From the NCBI GenBank assembly GCA_030149815.1, contig JASLHI010000012.1, forward strand, positions 91,317 through 155,316: a DNA stretch of 64,000 nt, read 5' to 3'. Shown here in pieces: positions 42,986-53,068 of the stretch. The notes under the pieces are model-generated. The model had not been told where the DNA came from. It saw only the letters and a list, made by a program, of their open reading frames with translations, and searched no databases. The position numbers and the translations under genes were made by a program. Origin of the DNA: Aquirhabdus sp. GTDB lineage: Bacteria; Pseudomonadota; Gammaproteobacteria; Pseudomonadales; Moraxellaceae. Every line of letters starts with the position of its first letter. Position 1 is the stretch's first letter.

Positions 42986-43966
42986 TTATGGGAGCAAATG
43001 TTTTACGCCATCACGCTCTTCTGCCAACTCTTTTTCAGTTGCTGACATTTTTTCACGTGAGAAGTCAGAAATTGGTAAACCTTGAACGATTGACCAGTCG
43101 CCGTTTGCGCATGTTACTGGGAATGAGTAGATCAGACCTTTTTCGATGCCGTATGAACCATCGCTGTATACGCCCATTGATACCCAGTCACCAGCGTCAG
43201 TGCCAAGAGCCCAAGTACGCATGTGGTCGATTGCAGCGTTTGCAGCAGAAGCAGCAGAAGATGCGCCACGTGCTTTGATGATTGCAGCACCACGTTGTTG
43301 AACAACAGGAATGAATGTACCTTCGTACCATGTACGCTCAACCAAACCTTCAGCAGCAGCGCCTTTGACAGTTGCTTGTGAAATGTCTGGATATTGAGTC
43401 GCTGAGTGGTTACCCCAGATGGTCATTTTTTTCACGTCGTTCACTGTTGTGCCAGTTTGACCTGCCAACTGTGCCATTGCACGGTTGTGATCCAAACGAG
43501 TCATTGCAGTGAATTGACGTGGGTTGATGTTTGGCGCGTTACGTTGAGCGATCAATGAATTGGTGTTTGCTGGGTTACCAACAACCAAAACTTTGATGTT
43601 CGGGTTAGCGTTGTCGTTGATTGCTTTACCTTGTACAGAGAAGATTGCAGCGTTTGCTTCGAGCAAATCTTTACGTTCCATGCCTGGGCCACGTGGACGT
43701 GCGCCAACGAGCAATGCGTAGTCTGCATCTTTGAATGCAACATTTGGGTTGTCAGTTTGAACGATACCAGCCAACAATGGGAATGCACAGTCATCCAATT
43801 CCATCGCCACGCCTTTCAGCGCTTCAAGTGCTGGGGTGATTTCGAGGAGTTGAAGAATAACTGGTTGGTCTTTGCCCAACATATCACCAGCAGCGATACG
43901 GAACAGTAATGAATAGCTGATTTGACCAGCTGCGCCAGTAATGGCAACGCGGACGGGTTGCTTCAT
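42986..43966 (-). CDS. mdh: Malate dehydrogenase
   Basis: A 326-residue NAD-dependent malate dehydrogenase that interconverts malate and oxaloacetate in the citric acid cycle. Rossmann motif [19 protein letters not shown] near residues 9-27. Substrate-binding and catalytic text is [31 protein letters not shown] and the catalytic His in [13 protein letters not shown]. The length and motif style are of the cytosolic-type group found in Moraxellaceae and beta-proteobacteria. ATG 43966 has GGAG at the right distance; the frame is open further upstream but without family text. Confidence 0.97.
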   Translation of the reverse strand: MKQPVRVAITGAAGQISYSLLFRIAAGDMLGKDQPVILQLLEITPALEALKGVAMELDDCAFPLLAGIVQTDNPNVAFKDADYALLVGARPRGPGMERKDLLEANAAIFSVQGKAINDNANPNIKVLVVGNPANTNSLIAQRNAPNINPRQFTAMTRLDHNRAMAQLAGQTGTTVNDVKKMTIWGNHSATQYPDISQATVKGAAAEGLVERTWYEGTFIPVVQQRGAAIIKARGASSAASAANAAIDHMRTWALGTDAGDWVSMGVYSDGSYGIEKGLIYSFPVTCANGDWSIVQGLPISDFSREKMSATEKELAEERDGVKHLLP

Positions 43967-44132
43967 CGTTTTTCTCCAATAATTGGGCAAAGATAGGGGT
44001 AATATCAAGTCTCGTAAGCGCACTGGATCAACGCGCTTCCTCATCGAGCGCGTGTATTGTACTTGAAGCTGCGCACTTGTGCGAGTAAGCTGATCGACTG
44101 TACAGGTGAGTATTTACAATAGAGTACAAAAT

Positions 44133-45071
44133 ATGACGGTTTTTCAGCCTTCTGAAGTCAAATTCGAGTGGCTTAATTTCCGCCAACCCGTCGTCCGCGA
44201 CCTCGCCTTCGCATTGGCAAGCCCGCCTTTAATAAGCCATTGGCCTGCTGAATTCACTTCACATCATCAGATTGATCTTCCTGACGAGCAATTTTGGCAA
44301 AGTCATTATCTGCGTTATTTGCCTCGCCTTCTCGCTTTAGACCTAGATCCAACTGAATTAAATCAAACACTTGATAAGCTTCCGAGTTCGAGACTTGGCA
44401 TTCGCTTTGAGGCATTACTGAGTTTTTGGCTGAATGATCATTCAGGGGATTGGCACGATTTTGAGCTACTCGCAAAAAATATTCAGTTAAAAGATGAAAA
44501 AAGAACAATCGGTGAAGTCGATTTCATCATTGAAAATAAAATCACAGGTGAGATCGAACATTGGGAACTCAGCTTAAAATTTTATTTAGGCGAAAGCGCA
44601 CTGCGACCTTATGAGTGGCGTGGACTCAATGACCGCGACACGTTTGGACGCAAAATCAAACATACCTTAGACAAGCAATTTAATGTCGATCACGTTGATT
44701 TACCTGAATTCGGTAAGAAAACAATTGATAAGCGCATTGCGATTTTTAAAGGCCGTTTGTTTTATCCTGATCTGATGACAAACACTGTGAAAGAGTCATT
44801 AGCAACATGGCTTCATCCACATCATTTACGCGGAACTTGGGGCTATCATTTACCCACTAGAATTAATTGGCGACGCGCTGCACGACGAGAATGGCTCACA
44901 CCTGAACCCAATCCAGACGTTCAAATTAATCCTGTTTATCTGATACATGGACTCTATCTAGGCCAATTGATTGAACACATAGAAAATCAAGAAAAACCTC
45001 CAATCGAACGCATGATTCGTGTTAACACGTTTCACGTTCCGTTTAGCAAAACATACAACTCTCGTCTATAA
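44133..45071 (+). CDS. DUF1853 family protein
   Basis: About 312 residues. The order QPVVRDLAFALASPPLIS, then LGIRFEALLSFWL, then GEVDFIIEN...HWELSLKFYLG identifies the DUF1853 family. The last segment has a D-x(n)-E-x-K layout that could be a PD-(D/E)xK nuclease-like core; enzymatic activity is unproven. An earlier in-frame ATG at 44106 is possible. It is divergent from mdh. Confidence 0.85.
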   Translation: MTVFQPSEVKFEWLNFRQPVVRDLAFALASPPLISHWPAEFTSHHQIDLPDEQFWQSHYLRYLPRLLALDLDPTELNQTLDKLPSSRLGIRFEALLSFWLNDHSGDWHDFELLAKNIQLKDEKRTIGEVDFIIENKITGEIEHWELSLKFYLGESALRPYEWRGLNDRDTFGRKIKHTLDKQFNVDHVDLPEFGKKTIDKRIAIFKGRLFYPDLMTNTVKESLATWLHPHHLRGTWGYHLPTRINWRRAARREWLTPEPNPDVQINPVYLIHGLYLGQLIEHIENQEKPPIERMIRVNTFHVPFSKTYNSRL

Positions 45072-45182
45072 CACAGGGCTATAGCATAGAAACTTATATA
45101 TACCTCGCGTTTGGTTACTAAGCGTTACGTTGCAGCTACGTCCTGATACTTGTTCAAAGTATGATCAAGGTCTAGTCTCGAA

Positions 45183-45200
45183 TGACACAATAAAGTGTCA
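45183..45200. promoter_or_regulatory. Palindrome in the entericidin leader
   Basis: TGACAC-AATAAA-GTGTCA, a perfect 6+6 inverted repeat 16 bases before the start codon. It may be a regulator-binding site or a small mRNA hairpin next to the ribosome-binding site. Confidence 0.45.
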
Positions 45201-45216
45201 CTTTTGGAGAATAATT

Positions 45217-45372
45217 ATGTTTAAAGTTATTACAGCAGCTGCTTTGGCCGCAATGATGCTCACAGGTTGCAACACCATGAAGGGAATGGGAGAGGATGTA
45301 TCTTCTGCGGGTCATGCAGTCACGAATACTGCTGCAACGACACAAGATAAAATGACACAAGACAAAATGTAG
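45217..45372 (+). CDS. Entericidin EcnA/B-like small lipoprotein
   Basis: A 51-residue lipoprotein: signal MFKVITAAALAAMMLTGC, lipobox LTGC, then NTMKGMGEDVSSAGHAV, which is the entericidin signature (GxGxDxxxxG). These are small cell-envelope lipoproteins tied to stationary-phase lysis in enterics; here the role is unknown. ATG 45217 is used because it starts the signal peptide and has TGGAGA upstream. The tail repeats TQDKM twice. A strong terminator follows. Confidence 0.88.
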   Translation: MFKVITAAALAAMMLTGCNTMKGMGEDVSSAGHAVTNTAATTQDKMTQDKM

Positions 45373-45392
45373 ATTTATTGCTCAAAATAAAA

Positions 45393-45417
45393 ACTCGCCA
45401 TTGGGCGAGTTTTTTTG
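45393..45417 (+). terminator. Terminator after the entericidin-like gene
   Basis: ACTCGCC-ATT-GGGCGAGT followed by seven T; a classical rho-independent terminator. Confidence 0.9.
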
Positions 45418-45465
45418 TTGATCTGTTTTTAGTTCTGAAAAATACACCGACACCATAACAGTTCA

Positions 45466-46026
45466 TCAAATGTATGAGCTAAAAGCATTGATCATATCTG
45501 AATTCGTCGTTTCAAGCGCAAGCTCATAGGGTGTGTAATTAAGATCATTGATGCTAAATGGTGAAGCACCCAATTCTAAGAGAACTTCAACTGCTTGAAT
45601 ATTTCCCGATGAAACTGCGTCATAGAGTGGCGTACAATTACAATCACCCGGACTATCTATTTCTGAACCCATTGATGCCAAAAGCCTGATCGCTTCCACA
45701 TCCCCCCAAAATGAAACCAAATGGATTGGTAACTCATTGCTAAGACTTCGTGAGTTTACACTCACATTCTTTTCTTGAATAAAGAGTATATCTGCACAAA
45801 TTTTCAACAACTCTTTCGCGTTTCGCCATTTTTGTCTATGCGAATAAGCATTCATTACATTTTCACGGTAATACTCTTCTTTGTTTTGCGCTCCAGCTAA
45901 AGATAAATATACACTTTCAGGCACCTCGAAAAAATTCCATACAACATCAATTGACCACGTCAATTCCAAAGTTCTGTCTTTAGAGAAGTATTCGATTTTA
46001 TCTATGTAATAATTTTTATTCTTCAT
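45466..46026 (-). CDS. Ankyrin-repeat protein, 186 residues
   Basis: The C-terminal half has about three ankyrin repeats: PIHLVSFWGDVEAIRLLASMGSEID, then TPLYDAVSSGNIQAVEVLLELGASP, then TPYELALETTNSDMINAF. The N-terminal 80 residues have no recognised domain. There is no signal peptide. Ankyrin repeats bind proteins; the partner is unknown. It lies alone, convergent with the entericidin-like gene and divergent from recQ. Confidence 0.82.
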   Translation of the reverse strand: MKNKNYYIDKIEYFSKDRTLELTWSIDVVWNFFEVPESVYLSLAGAQNKEEYYRENVMNAYSHRQKWRNAKELLKICADILFIQEKNVSVNSRSLSNELPIHLVSFWGDVEAIRLLASMGSEIDSPGDCNCTPLYDAVSSGNIQAVEVLLELGASPFSINDLNYTPYELALETTNSDMINAFSSYI

Positions 46027-46208
46027 GGTATTAACTTTGCATAATATTAGAATTTAGACCGAAGTTGTATGCCGCCATGAGACGCTAAATCATGGTGAAC
46101 CATACAAGAATTACTAAGGCACTCAAATAATAAAAGACTCCCTCAATTCACGCTATACTTCCCTCCATAAAAAATGCTCGTAACCCATTCGTTAAAGTAC
46201 ATGCCATC

Positions 46209-48389
46209 ATGCTGAACCACACACAAACACCATCCCAAACTGCCGCACTCAAAACCCTCTCGCGTGTTTTTGGTTATGATCATTTTCGTGGACAACAAGC
46301 CCAAATCATCGACAACGCAGTGCATGGCAAAAATACACTGGTACTCATGCCGACAGGCGGTGGTAAAAGTGTGTGCTATCAAATTCCAGCATTGCTCCGT
46401 GAAGGTGTCGGCATCGTCGTTTCACCGCTGATTGCATTGATGAAAGACCAAGTGGACACATTACGCGAGTTGGGTGTACGTGCAGAATTTCTCAATAGTT
46501 CGCTTCCCCTTCCAGCCCAACGACAAGTTGAACAAGACCTGCTAACTGGCGCACTGGATTTACTCTACGTCGCCCCAGAACGATTGCTCAATGCGAGTTT
46601 TTTAAATCTACTCGATCAAGCACCACTTTCACTGTTTGCCATCGACGAAGCACATTGCGTCAGTCAGTGGGGACATGATTTCCGCCCCGAATATCAGCAA
46701 CTTGGATTACTCGCGCAACGCTATCCACACATCCCGCGCATGGCACTCACCGCGACGGCAGATGAACGTACACGCGCGGATATTATTCAGGTGCTGAGCC
46801 TGCAAAATGCACCAATCTTTTTATCCAGTTTCGACCGTCCGAATATCCGCTATACCATCACCGAAAAAGATAATGGTCGTAAACAACTCCTTGACTTCAT
46901 TCAGCAGCAACCCGAAGGATCGGCAGGGATTGTCTATTGCCTATCGCGTAAACGCGTGGAAGAAACTGCGGAGTTTTTACAAAGCAAAGGTTTACCCGCC
47001 CTCGCCTATCACGCAGGTTTACCGCAAGCCGAACGCATCAAAGTCCAAGAAGAATTTCTCTATGAAGAAGGACGCATTGTCTGTGCGACTGTCGCGTTCG
47101 GTATGGGGATTGATAAACCTAACGTTCGCTTTGTCGCGCATTTAGATTTACCGAAATCGCTGGAAGGCTATTACCAAGAAACTGGACGCGCTGGGCGTGA
47201 CGGCTTGCCGTCCGAAGCGTGGATGGCGTATGGCTTGGGTGATGTCGTTTCGGTGCGCCGCATGTTGGCGCAATCCGACGCGCCACCCGAAGTGAAACGA
47301 ATTGAATCAGGCAAGCTGGATGCCTTGCTCGCCTACTGCGAAACTGCAAATTGCCGTCGGCAAGTCTTACTCAGCTATTTTGGTGAAACAGGCTCAGAGC
47401 CCTGTGGCAACTGTGATATTTGCGCTAATCCGCCAGAGACTTGGAATGCCACAATCGCCGCACAAAAAGCCCTTTCCGCCGCGATTCGTACAGGCAATCG
47501 TTTTGGTGCTGCACATCTGGTCGATGTCTTGCTCGGCGTAGAAACTGATAGGATCAAACAGTTAAAACATGATGAATTACCCACCTTTGGCGTCGGTCAG
47601 GATTTATCAGAAGCCGCATGGCGCAACGTGTTTAGGCAATTGGTTGCGCTGGGATATTTATTGCCTGATGCAGAAGGTTTTGGTGGCTTGATTGCAGGGG
47701 AAAAAGCCCGCGAACTGCTCAAAGGTCAATCCACACTCTGGCTACGCGAACTCGCATTGCCCAAAGCAAAAACTCCGCGTAAAGATCGTGCGATTGGCAA
47801 AGCCAGCGATCTACCTGTCGAAGTCCAACGTCGATTTGAAGCATTGCGAATCTTGCGCCTTGCCTTCGCACAGGCACAAAAAGTTCCGCCATATATTATT
47901 TTTAGTGATGCGACTTTGCGAGAAATGGCAATCAGTGATCCGAGTCATTTAGCTGAGTTAAAACAAATTAACGGCGTCGGCGAACAAAAACTCGCGCGTT
48001 ATGGACAGGCGTTTCTCGATCGTTTGGCAGAAATCCGTGCATTGCCCACAGATCAAGCACCCGACTACATCGAACCAGTTTTGGAAAAAGTAGATACCGT
48101 TACCGCGACTTTAGAACTGGTCAATCGCGGCTTAGATCGCGCGCAAATTGCTGAACAACGTGGTTTAACCGTCGATACGATTGGCAGTCATTTACTCAAG
48201 TTGTATCAAAAAAATGAAGTCACCAAACACGAAATTCTCTATTTAGAACCTCATGAATTAAAAGAAATTCAAGCCGCGGCTAAAGAACTGAAAATGAAGC
48301 CCAAACAAACTGCGAGCAAGGCACTGAAAGAAGCGTTGAATCATCAATATGGCTATGCGGATATGAATGTGGCATTGTGGTTGTGGTGA
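46209..48389 (+). CDS. recQ: ATP-dependent DNA helicase RecQ
   Basis: A 726-residue 3'-5' helicase. Visible are the [12 protein letters not shown]-motif region, Walker [17 protein letters not shown] near residue 49, [17 protein letters not shown] near 144, TATAD, and SGxxYCLSRK-type helicase motifs. The C-terminal helicase lobe ends in GRAGRDG, then a zinc-binding domain ([11 protein letters not shown]...CGNCDIC) and an HRDC-like region. It is longer than E. coli RecQ (609) because of a C-terminal helix-turn-helix extension ([21 protein letters not shown]), as in other RecQ proteins with an HTH_40 end. It acts in recombination repair. Confidence 0.95.
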   Translation: MLNHTQTPSQTAALKTLSRVFGYDHFRGQQAQIIDNAVHGKNTLVLMPTGGGKSVCYQIPALLREGVGIVVSPLIALMKDQVDTLRELGVRAEFLNSSLPLPAQRQVEQDLLTGALDLLYVAPERLLNASFLNLLDQAPLSLFAIDEAHCVSQWGHDFRPEYQQLGLLAQRYPHIPRMALTATADERTRADIIQVLSLQNAPIFLSSFDRPNIRYTITEKDNGRKQLLDFIQQQPEGSAGIVYCLSRKRVEETAEFLQSKGLPALAYHAGLPQAERIKVQEEFLYEEGRIVCATVAFGMGIDKPNVRFVAHLDLPKSLEGYYQETGRAGRDGLPSEAWMAYGLGDVVSVRRMLAQSDAPPEVKRIESGKLDALLAYCETANCRRQVLLSYFGETGSEPCGNCDICANPPETWNATIAAQKALSAAIRTGNRFGAAHLVDVLLGVETDRIKQLKHDELPTFGVGQDLSEAAWRNVFRQLVALGYLLPDAEGFGGLIAGEKARELLKGQSTLWLRELALPKAKTPRKDRAIGKASDLPVEVQRRFEALRILRLAFAQAQKVPPYIIFSDATLREMAISDPSHLAELKQINGVGEQKLARYGQAFLDRLAEIRALPTDQAPDYIEPVLEKVDTVTATLELVNRGLDRAQIAEQRGLTVDTIGSHLLKLYQKNEVTKHEILYLEPHELKEIQAAAKELKMKPKQTASKALKEALNHQYGYADMNVALWLW

Positions 48390-48498
48390 GAAAAAGCGCT
48401 ATAGCTCGTTGAGCCTGTCGAAACGCGCGGTAAATGGTCAGAAAGTTTAATTAAGGAAAAACTTTAACAACTTCTAAAAACTCTATAAGGAAATAACC

Positions 48499-49158
48499 AT
48501 GTATCACTTTCTGTTCTTCTTATTTTGGGGCTCATTAAGTCTAGCTGGACTTGCGATTCTATTGACCTTGTTTGTTCCAAAATACCGCAAGCAACTCAAA
48601 ATTCAAAGTACAAGAACAACCCTAGAAGAACGCTATGCCAAAGAAATTGCTGCAGGAACAGCAGTTATCATTCCAAAAGATCCAACTGAGTTTAAGAAAC
48701 TAATTCTTATGTTTGGCTGTGCTGCAATCTTTGTCGTTTTATTTCAATGGTTCAAAAACTACACATCATCTTTAATGCAAACGTGCGCAACTATTGGAGA
48801 ATGGAATAGTTCTTTTGTTTTTTTAGGAGTAATTTTTTTTATTGGCGGAATTTTATTATTATTCATCACCCTGTTTAGCTATAAATACTATAAAGAAATA
48901 ATGGAGGATGGTTACGCACCATCCAGAAAAAATAAAGATATTCATGATCGTATTTCTTTTAAATTAACAAAGTGGCGGAGACTAAAAGAGCAATTCAGAT
49001 TAATAACATCAATTGCTTTCTGCATACTTTTTATTTCCTCACCTATTTTGCTACTTCAAGCTAATCTGAATACTCCAATTTATAAATTCAACTATATTCA
49101 TATATTAAATGACCATCTACAACAAGCATGCTTAGCAAACTTAAAAAAGAAACCTTAG
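48499..49158 (+). CDS. Hypothetical membrane protein, 219 residues
   Basis: Not recognised. Four hydrophobic segments (about residues 5-26, 68-84, 108-130 and 168-186) with basic cytoplasmic-looking linkers. ATG 48499 is preceded by AAGGAAATAACC. The DNA is AT-rich. It stands alone between recQ and the heat-shock gene. Confidence 0.65.
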   Translation: MYHFLFFLFWGSLSLAGLAILLTLFVPKYRKQLKIQSTRTTLEERYAKEIAAGTAVIIPKDPTEFKKLILMFGCAAIFVVLFQWFKNYTSSLMQTCATIGEWNSSFVFLGVIFFIGGILLLFITLFSYKYYKEIMEDGYAPSRKNKDIHDRISFKLTKWRRLKEQFRLITSIAFCILFISSPILLLQANLNTPIYKFNYIHILNDHLQQACLANLKKKP

Positions 49159-49231
49159 CTAACAACCATAAAATATTTTTATTTTTCAAATTAAATCAAA
49201 ATATTAATACAAGCCACTCATCGCAAAAATC

Positions 49232-49257
49232 CTTGAAACAATCTAAAATGCCCTGAT
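49232..49257 (+). promoter_or_regulatory. Candidate sigma-32 heat-shock promoter
   Basis: CTTGAA at 49232-49237, a 13-base spacer, then CCCTGATA from 49251. This is close to the sigma-32 consensus CTTGAA-N13-CCCCATNT and lies about 97 bases upstream of the hsp20 start, which supports heat-shock control. Confidence 0.65.
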
Positions 49258-49353
49258 ACTTAATATAAGGGCAAATGGATTTGGTGAAAAATGAGTTGAA
49301 ACGGGTACTCATTTTCCGATCGTTGTAATCCCGTAAAATCAAGGAGAAACATC

Positions 49354-49794
49354 ATGAGCCTTGTCAGATGGGAGCCATTACGTGACATTGAAGATGTATT
49401 TGATCGCTATGCGAAAGCGATGCATTCAGATCATGGATTTGAGTTTGTTCAATCAGGGGATTGGACACCTCGAGTAGACATTAGCGAAACGGATAAGGCA
49501 TTCACAATCAAAGCCGAAATCCCAGATGTCAGCAAAGATGATGTTAAAGTCAGCGTCGAAAATGGTGTGCTTTCGATTAAAGGTGAACGGAAACACGAAA
49601 AAGAAGAAGATGGAAAAAAATTCCACCGCATCGAACGTTACTACGGAAGTTTTTTGAGAAGTTTTACGCTTCCAAGCAACGTCGATGGAACCAAAATCAA
49701 GGCAACGTTTAAAGATGGTATGCTTGATTTACAAATTCCAAAAACAGAGGAAGTTAAACCGAAAGCCGTTGAAATCCATGTCGAAGCAGCCTGA
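49354..49794 (+). CDS. Small heat-shock protein, Hsp20 / alpha-crystallin family
   Basis: A 146-residue cytoplasmic chaperone that holds unfolding proteins. The alpha-crystallin domain runs from WTPRVDISETDKAFTIKAEIP (about 33-53) to the ATFKDGMLDLQIPK signature (about 117-130), followed by the short C-terminal tail. The N-terminus SLVRWEPLRDIEDVFDRY is typical. A sigma-32-like promoter lies upstream and a terminator downstream, so it is a single-gene unit. Confidence 0.96.
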   Translation: MSLVRWEPLRDIEDVFDRYAKAMHSDHGFEFVQSGDWTPRVDISETDKAFTIKAEIPDVSKDDVKVSVENGVLSIKGERKHEKEEDGKKFHRIERYYGSFLRSFTLPSNVDGTKIKATFKDGMLDLQIPKTEEVKPKAVEIHVEAA

Positions 49795-49800
49795 CTTAAC

Positions 49801-49846
49801 ACTCCGCCAGAAGCTAATCGAACACACAACTTGTGGCGGAGTTTTA
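49801..49846 (+). terminator. Terminator after hsp20
   Basis: ACTCCGCCA at 49801-49809 pairs with TGGCGGAGT at 49834-49842, followed by TTTT; the loop is long (24 bases). Confidence 0.7.
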
Positions 49847-49915
49847 TTATCTGCACTCCGCCGATATTTACTTTAAAATGCCCGCATTGATTTAACTTTT
49901 TGGCAATAAATACCC

Positions 49916-50128
49916 ATGAACACATTTCATCTCGAAGGTCGTCCTTTTGTTACGCTCAGTAATTTACTGAAAATCGAAGGTTGGTGCGAAAGTGGCGCAG
50001 CCGCAAAACATGAGATTGATGAAGGACATGTCACTGTGGATGGCAAAGTAGAGCTGCGTAAACGTAATAAAATTGTCGCTAATCAGGTTGTGAAATTTGC
50101 GGGGCAAACGGTGAGGGTTGTGGATTGA
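49916..50128 (+). CDS. S4-like RNA-binding protein (YbcJ family)
   Basis: A 70-residue protein that is a single S4-like domain: FVTLSNLLKIEGWCESGAAAKHEIDEGHVTVDGKVELRKRNKI. This matches the YbcJ family of small RNA-binding proteins, whose role in ribosome assembly or translation is suspected but not settled. It lies 84 bases upstream of dapE on the same strand. Confidence 0.92.
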   Translation: MNTFHLEGRPFVTLSNLLKIEGWCESGAAAKHEIDEGHVTVDGKVELRKRNKIVANQVVKFAGQTVRVVD

Positions 50129-50188
50129 ATACCACATCAAAGCAAGAACCGCACAACGCTATCAATTTCAGATAAAATCTGCCCATAA

Positions 50189-51343
<1,155 letters not shown>

Positions 51344-51349
51344 AAACTC

Positions 51350-51377
51350 AAAAGCCGACAATCATGTCGGCTTTTTT
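51350..51377. terminator. Terminator between dapE and the Pil-Chp operon
   Basis: AAAGCCGAC-AATCAT-GTCGGCTTTTTT, usable in both directions between convergent transcription units. Confidence 0.9.
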
Positions 51378-51402
51378 ATATCCATTGCTACACATAAAAT
51401 AT

Positions 51403-51873
51403 TTATTTCTTTTTAAACGATTTTTCAAGTTTTTCTAAATCAGGAACAATCCAAGTCTGATCATCATGTTTTACATATTGGAAAACAAATTGATCTGTTT
51501 TTGCACTCGATACATCTGATGCAGATTCAATGTCTTTCAGTGAAGAAATACGAATTTTGGAAATATTAGGTGACTTGAGTGTCGCAATCGCATAACGCAA
51601 GTTATCCTGCTCTCCCTCAATCAACAAGGCATGGGTCATATCTGCTTTTGTGCCGACAACCACCAAAGGTAATTTCTGACCTTTCCATTCAACCTGCTGA
51701 TTGATCAGGGATGTTGGTGTCAAAGTAAGCTCATCAAGTACTAATGATTTGGGTAATACCCACGATGTGCCTTTGCCGACAGCTAGAATATATAGCTCTA
51801 ACGTACCAGATGTCGTCAGCAAGCTCATACTTTGATTTGATTGCACATCTTTATTTGGACTTGCGTTACTCAT
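51403..51873 (-). CDS. ChpC-like (CheW-type) protein at the end of the Pil-Chp operon
   Basis: A 156-residue protein whose gene follows chpB, the position of chpC in the Pseudomonas pil-chp cluster. The mostly beta pattern (GTLELYILAVGKGTSWVLPKSL, then QKLPLVVVGTKADMTHALLI, then LRYAIATLKSPNI, then DQTWIVPDLEKL) is compatible with a CheW-like fold that can link receptors to the kinase. The motifs are weak, so the identification rests largely on position. Confidence 0.6.
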   Translation of the reverse strand: MSNASPNKDVQSNQSMSLLTTSGTLELYILAVGKGTSWVLPKSLVLDELTLTPTSLINQQVEWKGQKLPLVVVGTKADMTHALLIEGEQDNLRYAIATLKSPNISKIRISSLKDIESASDVSSAKTDQFVFQYVKHDDQTWIVPDLEKLEKSFKKK

Positions 51874-51914
51874 GATAAATTTCCTTATCTCTCAACTATT
51901 CATCAGATCATTAC

Positions 51915-53063
51915 TCAAATCACTGAAATCGATTGTTCAGCAATAAATTGCTGTAAGTGCTCAGCCAAAACTTCTGGACTACCATTAAAACTCACTTGAC
52001 CAGATGCTCTCACATTATCTGGCTGACTCGAACAAACACAACTTCCTGCGGTCTGCGCCCAAATACTACCACGTGTTTCTTGAACCTTACTCACAGCAGC
52101 ACTGCCATCATCACCCATTCCGCTAAATACAATCGTGATCAGGCGCGAACCAAATGCTTCAGCCGCACGCCGCATCACGTCATTAATTGACGGTTTATAT
52201 TGACCAGGCCAAGGTTCATATTGAACAGAATTAGGCGACTTTGAAGGATGCGCAAATACCTCACCACAATCACCAAAATCAATTTGCCGTAGTGCAGGAA
52301 CAATCAGTACACGCCCTTTCATCAATTGCAAATTTGGATATATTGATGAACCTTGCTCGTCTGGTAATTGTGCAAAGTTCTTTTCCGTATCGAATTGCCA
52401 GCCGTTATGTCTGCCGAGAACCCGAGGCAAAACAGCCTGCATATTAGGATCTATATGCTGCACTAAAACAAAAGCCACAGGCAATGTCACAGGCAAATGA
52501 TCCAAGAAACGCTTAACCGCTTCAGGTCCACCCATTGATGCAGCGAGTACACATACATATTGCCAATTCGGTGGAGTAATACCCGTGACATAACTTCTGT
52601 TCTTGCTTTGAATCGGTACGGTTTCAACTAATTCAGGTTGCGGCTTTGGTTCATCTTCATGAATAGCAATACCAACATCAGCAACACTGGCATCAACATC
52701 ATCCATGTATTCTTCATCGAGAAGCGTCAATAAAGGCGCCGCCTCTCCTAGAACCTTATTGAGTTTCTGACTGAGTGACTGTACCCATCGATCATATGCT
52801 TTCTTATTGACTGGTGATGGCGCTTGAGTAATCCCGATCATCAAAGGCGCATCATCACCCAAAAAATCAAGAACCTCATCTTCATCTTCAACATCTAACA
52901 ACCAAAGATTCGGCAATAACTCACAATGCTCTGACTTTAAACGGCTGGAATGAATATTATGCAACACATCAAATCCACTCCGTTCGACTGCTTCGGCAAT
53001 CGCAATCCGTTGCATTGGATTGTCTGCCACAATTAACAGCCGAGGAGCGGCAAAATGCATCAT
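51915..53063 (-). CDS. chpB: ChpB, CheB-type protein-glutamate methylesterase
   Basis: A 382-residue protein. The N-terminus (RLLIVADNPMQRIAIAEAVERSG) is a receiver-like domain with a possible phospho-acceptor Asp in LLDVED. The C-terminal half is a CheB methylesterase with the Ser of LAASMGGPEA, His of VQHIDP, and Asp of FSGMGDDGS in catalytic order. It would remove methyl groups from the receptor PilJ, opposing PilK. It lies 5 bases after the chpA stop. Confidence 0.92.
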   Translation of the reverse strand: MMHFAAPRLLIVADNPMQRIAIAEAVERSGFDVLHNIHSSRLKSEHCELLPNLWLLDVEDEDEVLDFLGDDAPLMIGITQAPSPVNKKAYDRWVQSLSQKLNKVLGEAAPLLTLLDEEYMDDVDASVADVGIAIHEDEPKPQPELVETVPIQSKNRSYVTGITPPNWQYVCVLAASMGGPEAVKRFLDHLPVTLPVAFVLVQHIDPNMQAVLPRVLGRHNGWQFDTEKNFAQLPDEQGSSIYPNLQLMKGRVLIVPALRQIDFGDCGEVFAHPSKSPNSVQYEPWPGQYKPSINDVMRRAAEAFGSRLITIVFSGMGDDGSAAVSKVQETRGSIWAQTAGSCVCSSQPDNVRASGQVSFNGSPEVLAEHLQQFIAEQSISVI

Positions 53064-53068
53064 AATAA

